A stretch of 64,000 bases of DNA from positions 71,431-135,430 of the forward strand of contig NZ_JBAMMY010000130.1 of the NCBI RefSeq assembly GCF_051233685.1, read 5' to 3'. The position numbers were made by a program, and so were the translations under genes. Positions 63,678 through 64,000 of the stretch are shown piece by piece (the first letter of the stretch is position 1; each line of letters opens with the position of its first letter). The notes under the pieces are model-generated. The model did not search any database. It saw only the letters and a program-made list of their open reading frames with translations, and was not told the origin of the DNA. The DNA comes from RPRI01 sp051233685. Lineage in GTDB: Bacteria > Desulfobacterota > Desulfobacteria > Desulfobacterales > RPRI01.

Positions 63678-64000
63678 GATGTACTCCTGTCTTTTATGCA
63701 CGAAAAACAAAGTGCATATTTAGTGGCTTTTTAGCGCCCAAAGTTAAAATGTATAGCAATTGTCATAAAAGTGTTCCGATTGGGTATGGGTACGTATACT
63801 ATCCGCAGGAATAAAATCTGCTGCCCAATTTACAATCAAGCAATCGAAATATTATTATGACAAATGAGCTAATTTCAAAACGATTAAAGGCGGCTTGTTA
63901 AACAGGTCAACAGTTGAAATCCCGGCAATAGAGCGGACTTAAGGGCTCCGATTTTCATTGGAGAACCACAAAAGGCAATAAATGCCGAGTTTTTGACAAT
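63678..64000. other. Upstream region of the TIR gene, window edge
   Basis: This 323-bp stretch contains the TIR gene's ribosome site and leader. A minus-strand frame is open from the window edge to about 63895 but shows no recognisable family. No other feature is supported. Confidence 0.4.

Noticed and set aside
63895..64000. Minus-strand coding start at the window edge
   Set aside because: The frame is open for about 35 codons but is too short and has no recognisable motif.

Overview
The window reads like the chromosome of a Gram-negative, anaerobic deltaproteobacterium (Desulfobacterota, possibly Desulfobacterales). This is inference. It rests on an outer-membrane-directed lipid/polyene cluster rich in cobalamin-type radical SAM enzymes, an NtrB/NtrC sigma-54 pair, LolA/MMPL/BamE-like envelope proteins and small dispersed repeats. 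Base composition is mosaic: GC-rich, probably imported blocks (1-7 kb and 52.5-54.4 kb) interrupt an otherwise AT-rich background.

Layout. (1) 1-7.0 kb, defence island: the tail of an unknown gene, an attC-like hairpin, a DUF262/DUF1524 (GmrSD-like) nuclease, and a type III restriction-modification pair (mod, res) with a broken rhuM remnant between them. A MITE-like element with 18-bp inverted ends follows. (2) 7.5-33.2 kb, one strand, 25 genes: a large fatty-acid/type II polyketide-like biosynthetic cluster. It has three complete ketosynthases, two degenerate ones, three carrier proteins, a ketoreductase, two dehydratase-type hotdog proteins, a thioesterase, two lipid acyltransferases, a glycosyltransferase, a CrtI-like and a second FAD oxidoreductase, three B12-type radical SAM enzymes, an AMP-ligase, a condensation-like acyltransferase, and LolA/MMPL/lipoprotein export genes. 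It combines the aryl-polyene toolkit with enzymes reminiscent of ladderane clusters, but lacks an ammonia-lyase. This is the best candidate for an undescribed system. (3) 33.3-40.4 kb: a frameshifted cation:proton antiporter, glycerate 2-kinase, and a compatible-solute operon (phosphatase, glycosyltransferase, glucosyl-3-phosphoglycerate synthase, GalT-like) that probably makes glucosylglycerate or mannosylglucosylglycerate. (4) 40.5-52.2 kb: a Cys-rich conserved protein, tRNA-Pro(GGG) with promoter and terminator, a diguanylate cyclase, an NtrB/NtrC pair, a striking receiver/substrate-binding/CheW fusion behind a sigma-54-like promoter, a PiT phosphate transporter with its PhoU-like partner, a NYN nuclease and ParB/ParA. 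(5) 52.5-55.4 kb: a truncated HEPN-SNF2 helicase, a HEPN/MNT pair and a DUF2442 protein. (6) 55.5-60.8 kb: birA-bioA-bioF-bioD-bioB behind a likely BirA operator. (7) 61.1-63.7 kb, minus strand: a TIR-domain protein and a GH15-like protein.

How the parts work together. In the large cluster the ketosynthases, ketoreductase and hotdog dehydratases would build a polyunsaturated chain on the carrier proteins. The FAD and radical SAM enzymes would then desaturate, methylate, cyclise or otherwise tailor it. The acyltransferases and glycosyltransferase would attach it to a lipid or sugar, and LolA, MMPL and the lipoprotein would move it to the outer membrane. The biotin genes form a self-regulated operon. 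The two-component pair may drive the receiver-CheW fusion. All functional assignments come from reading motifs by eye; no database search was possible.
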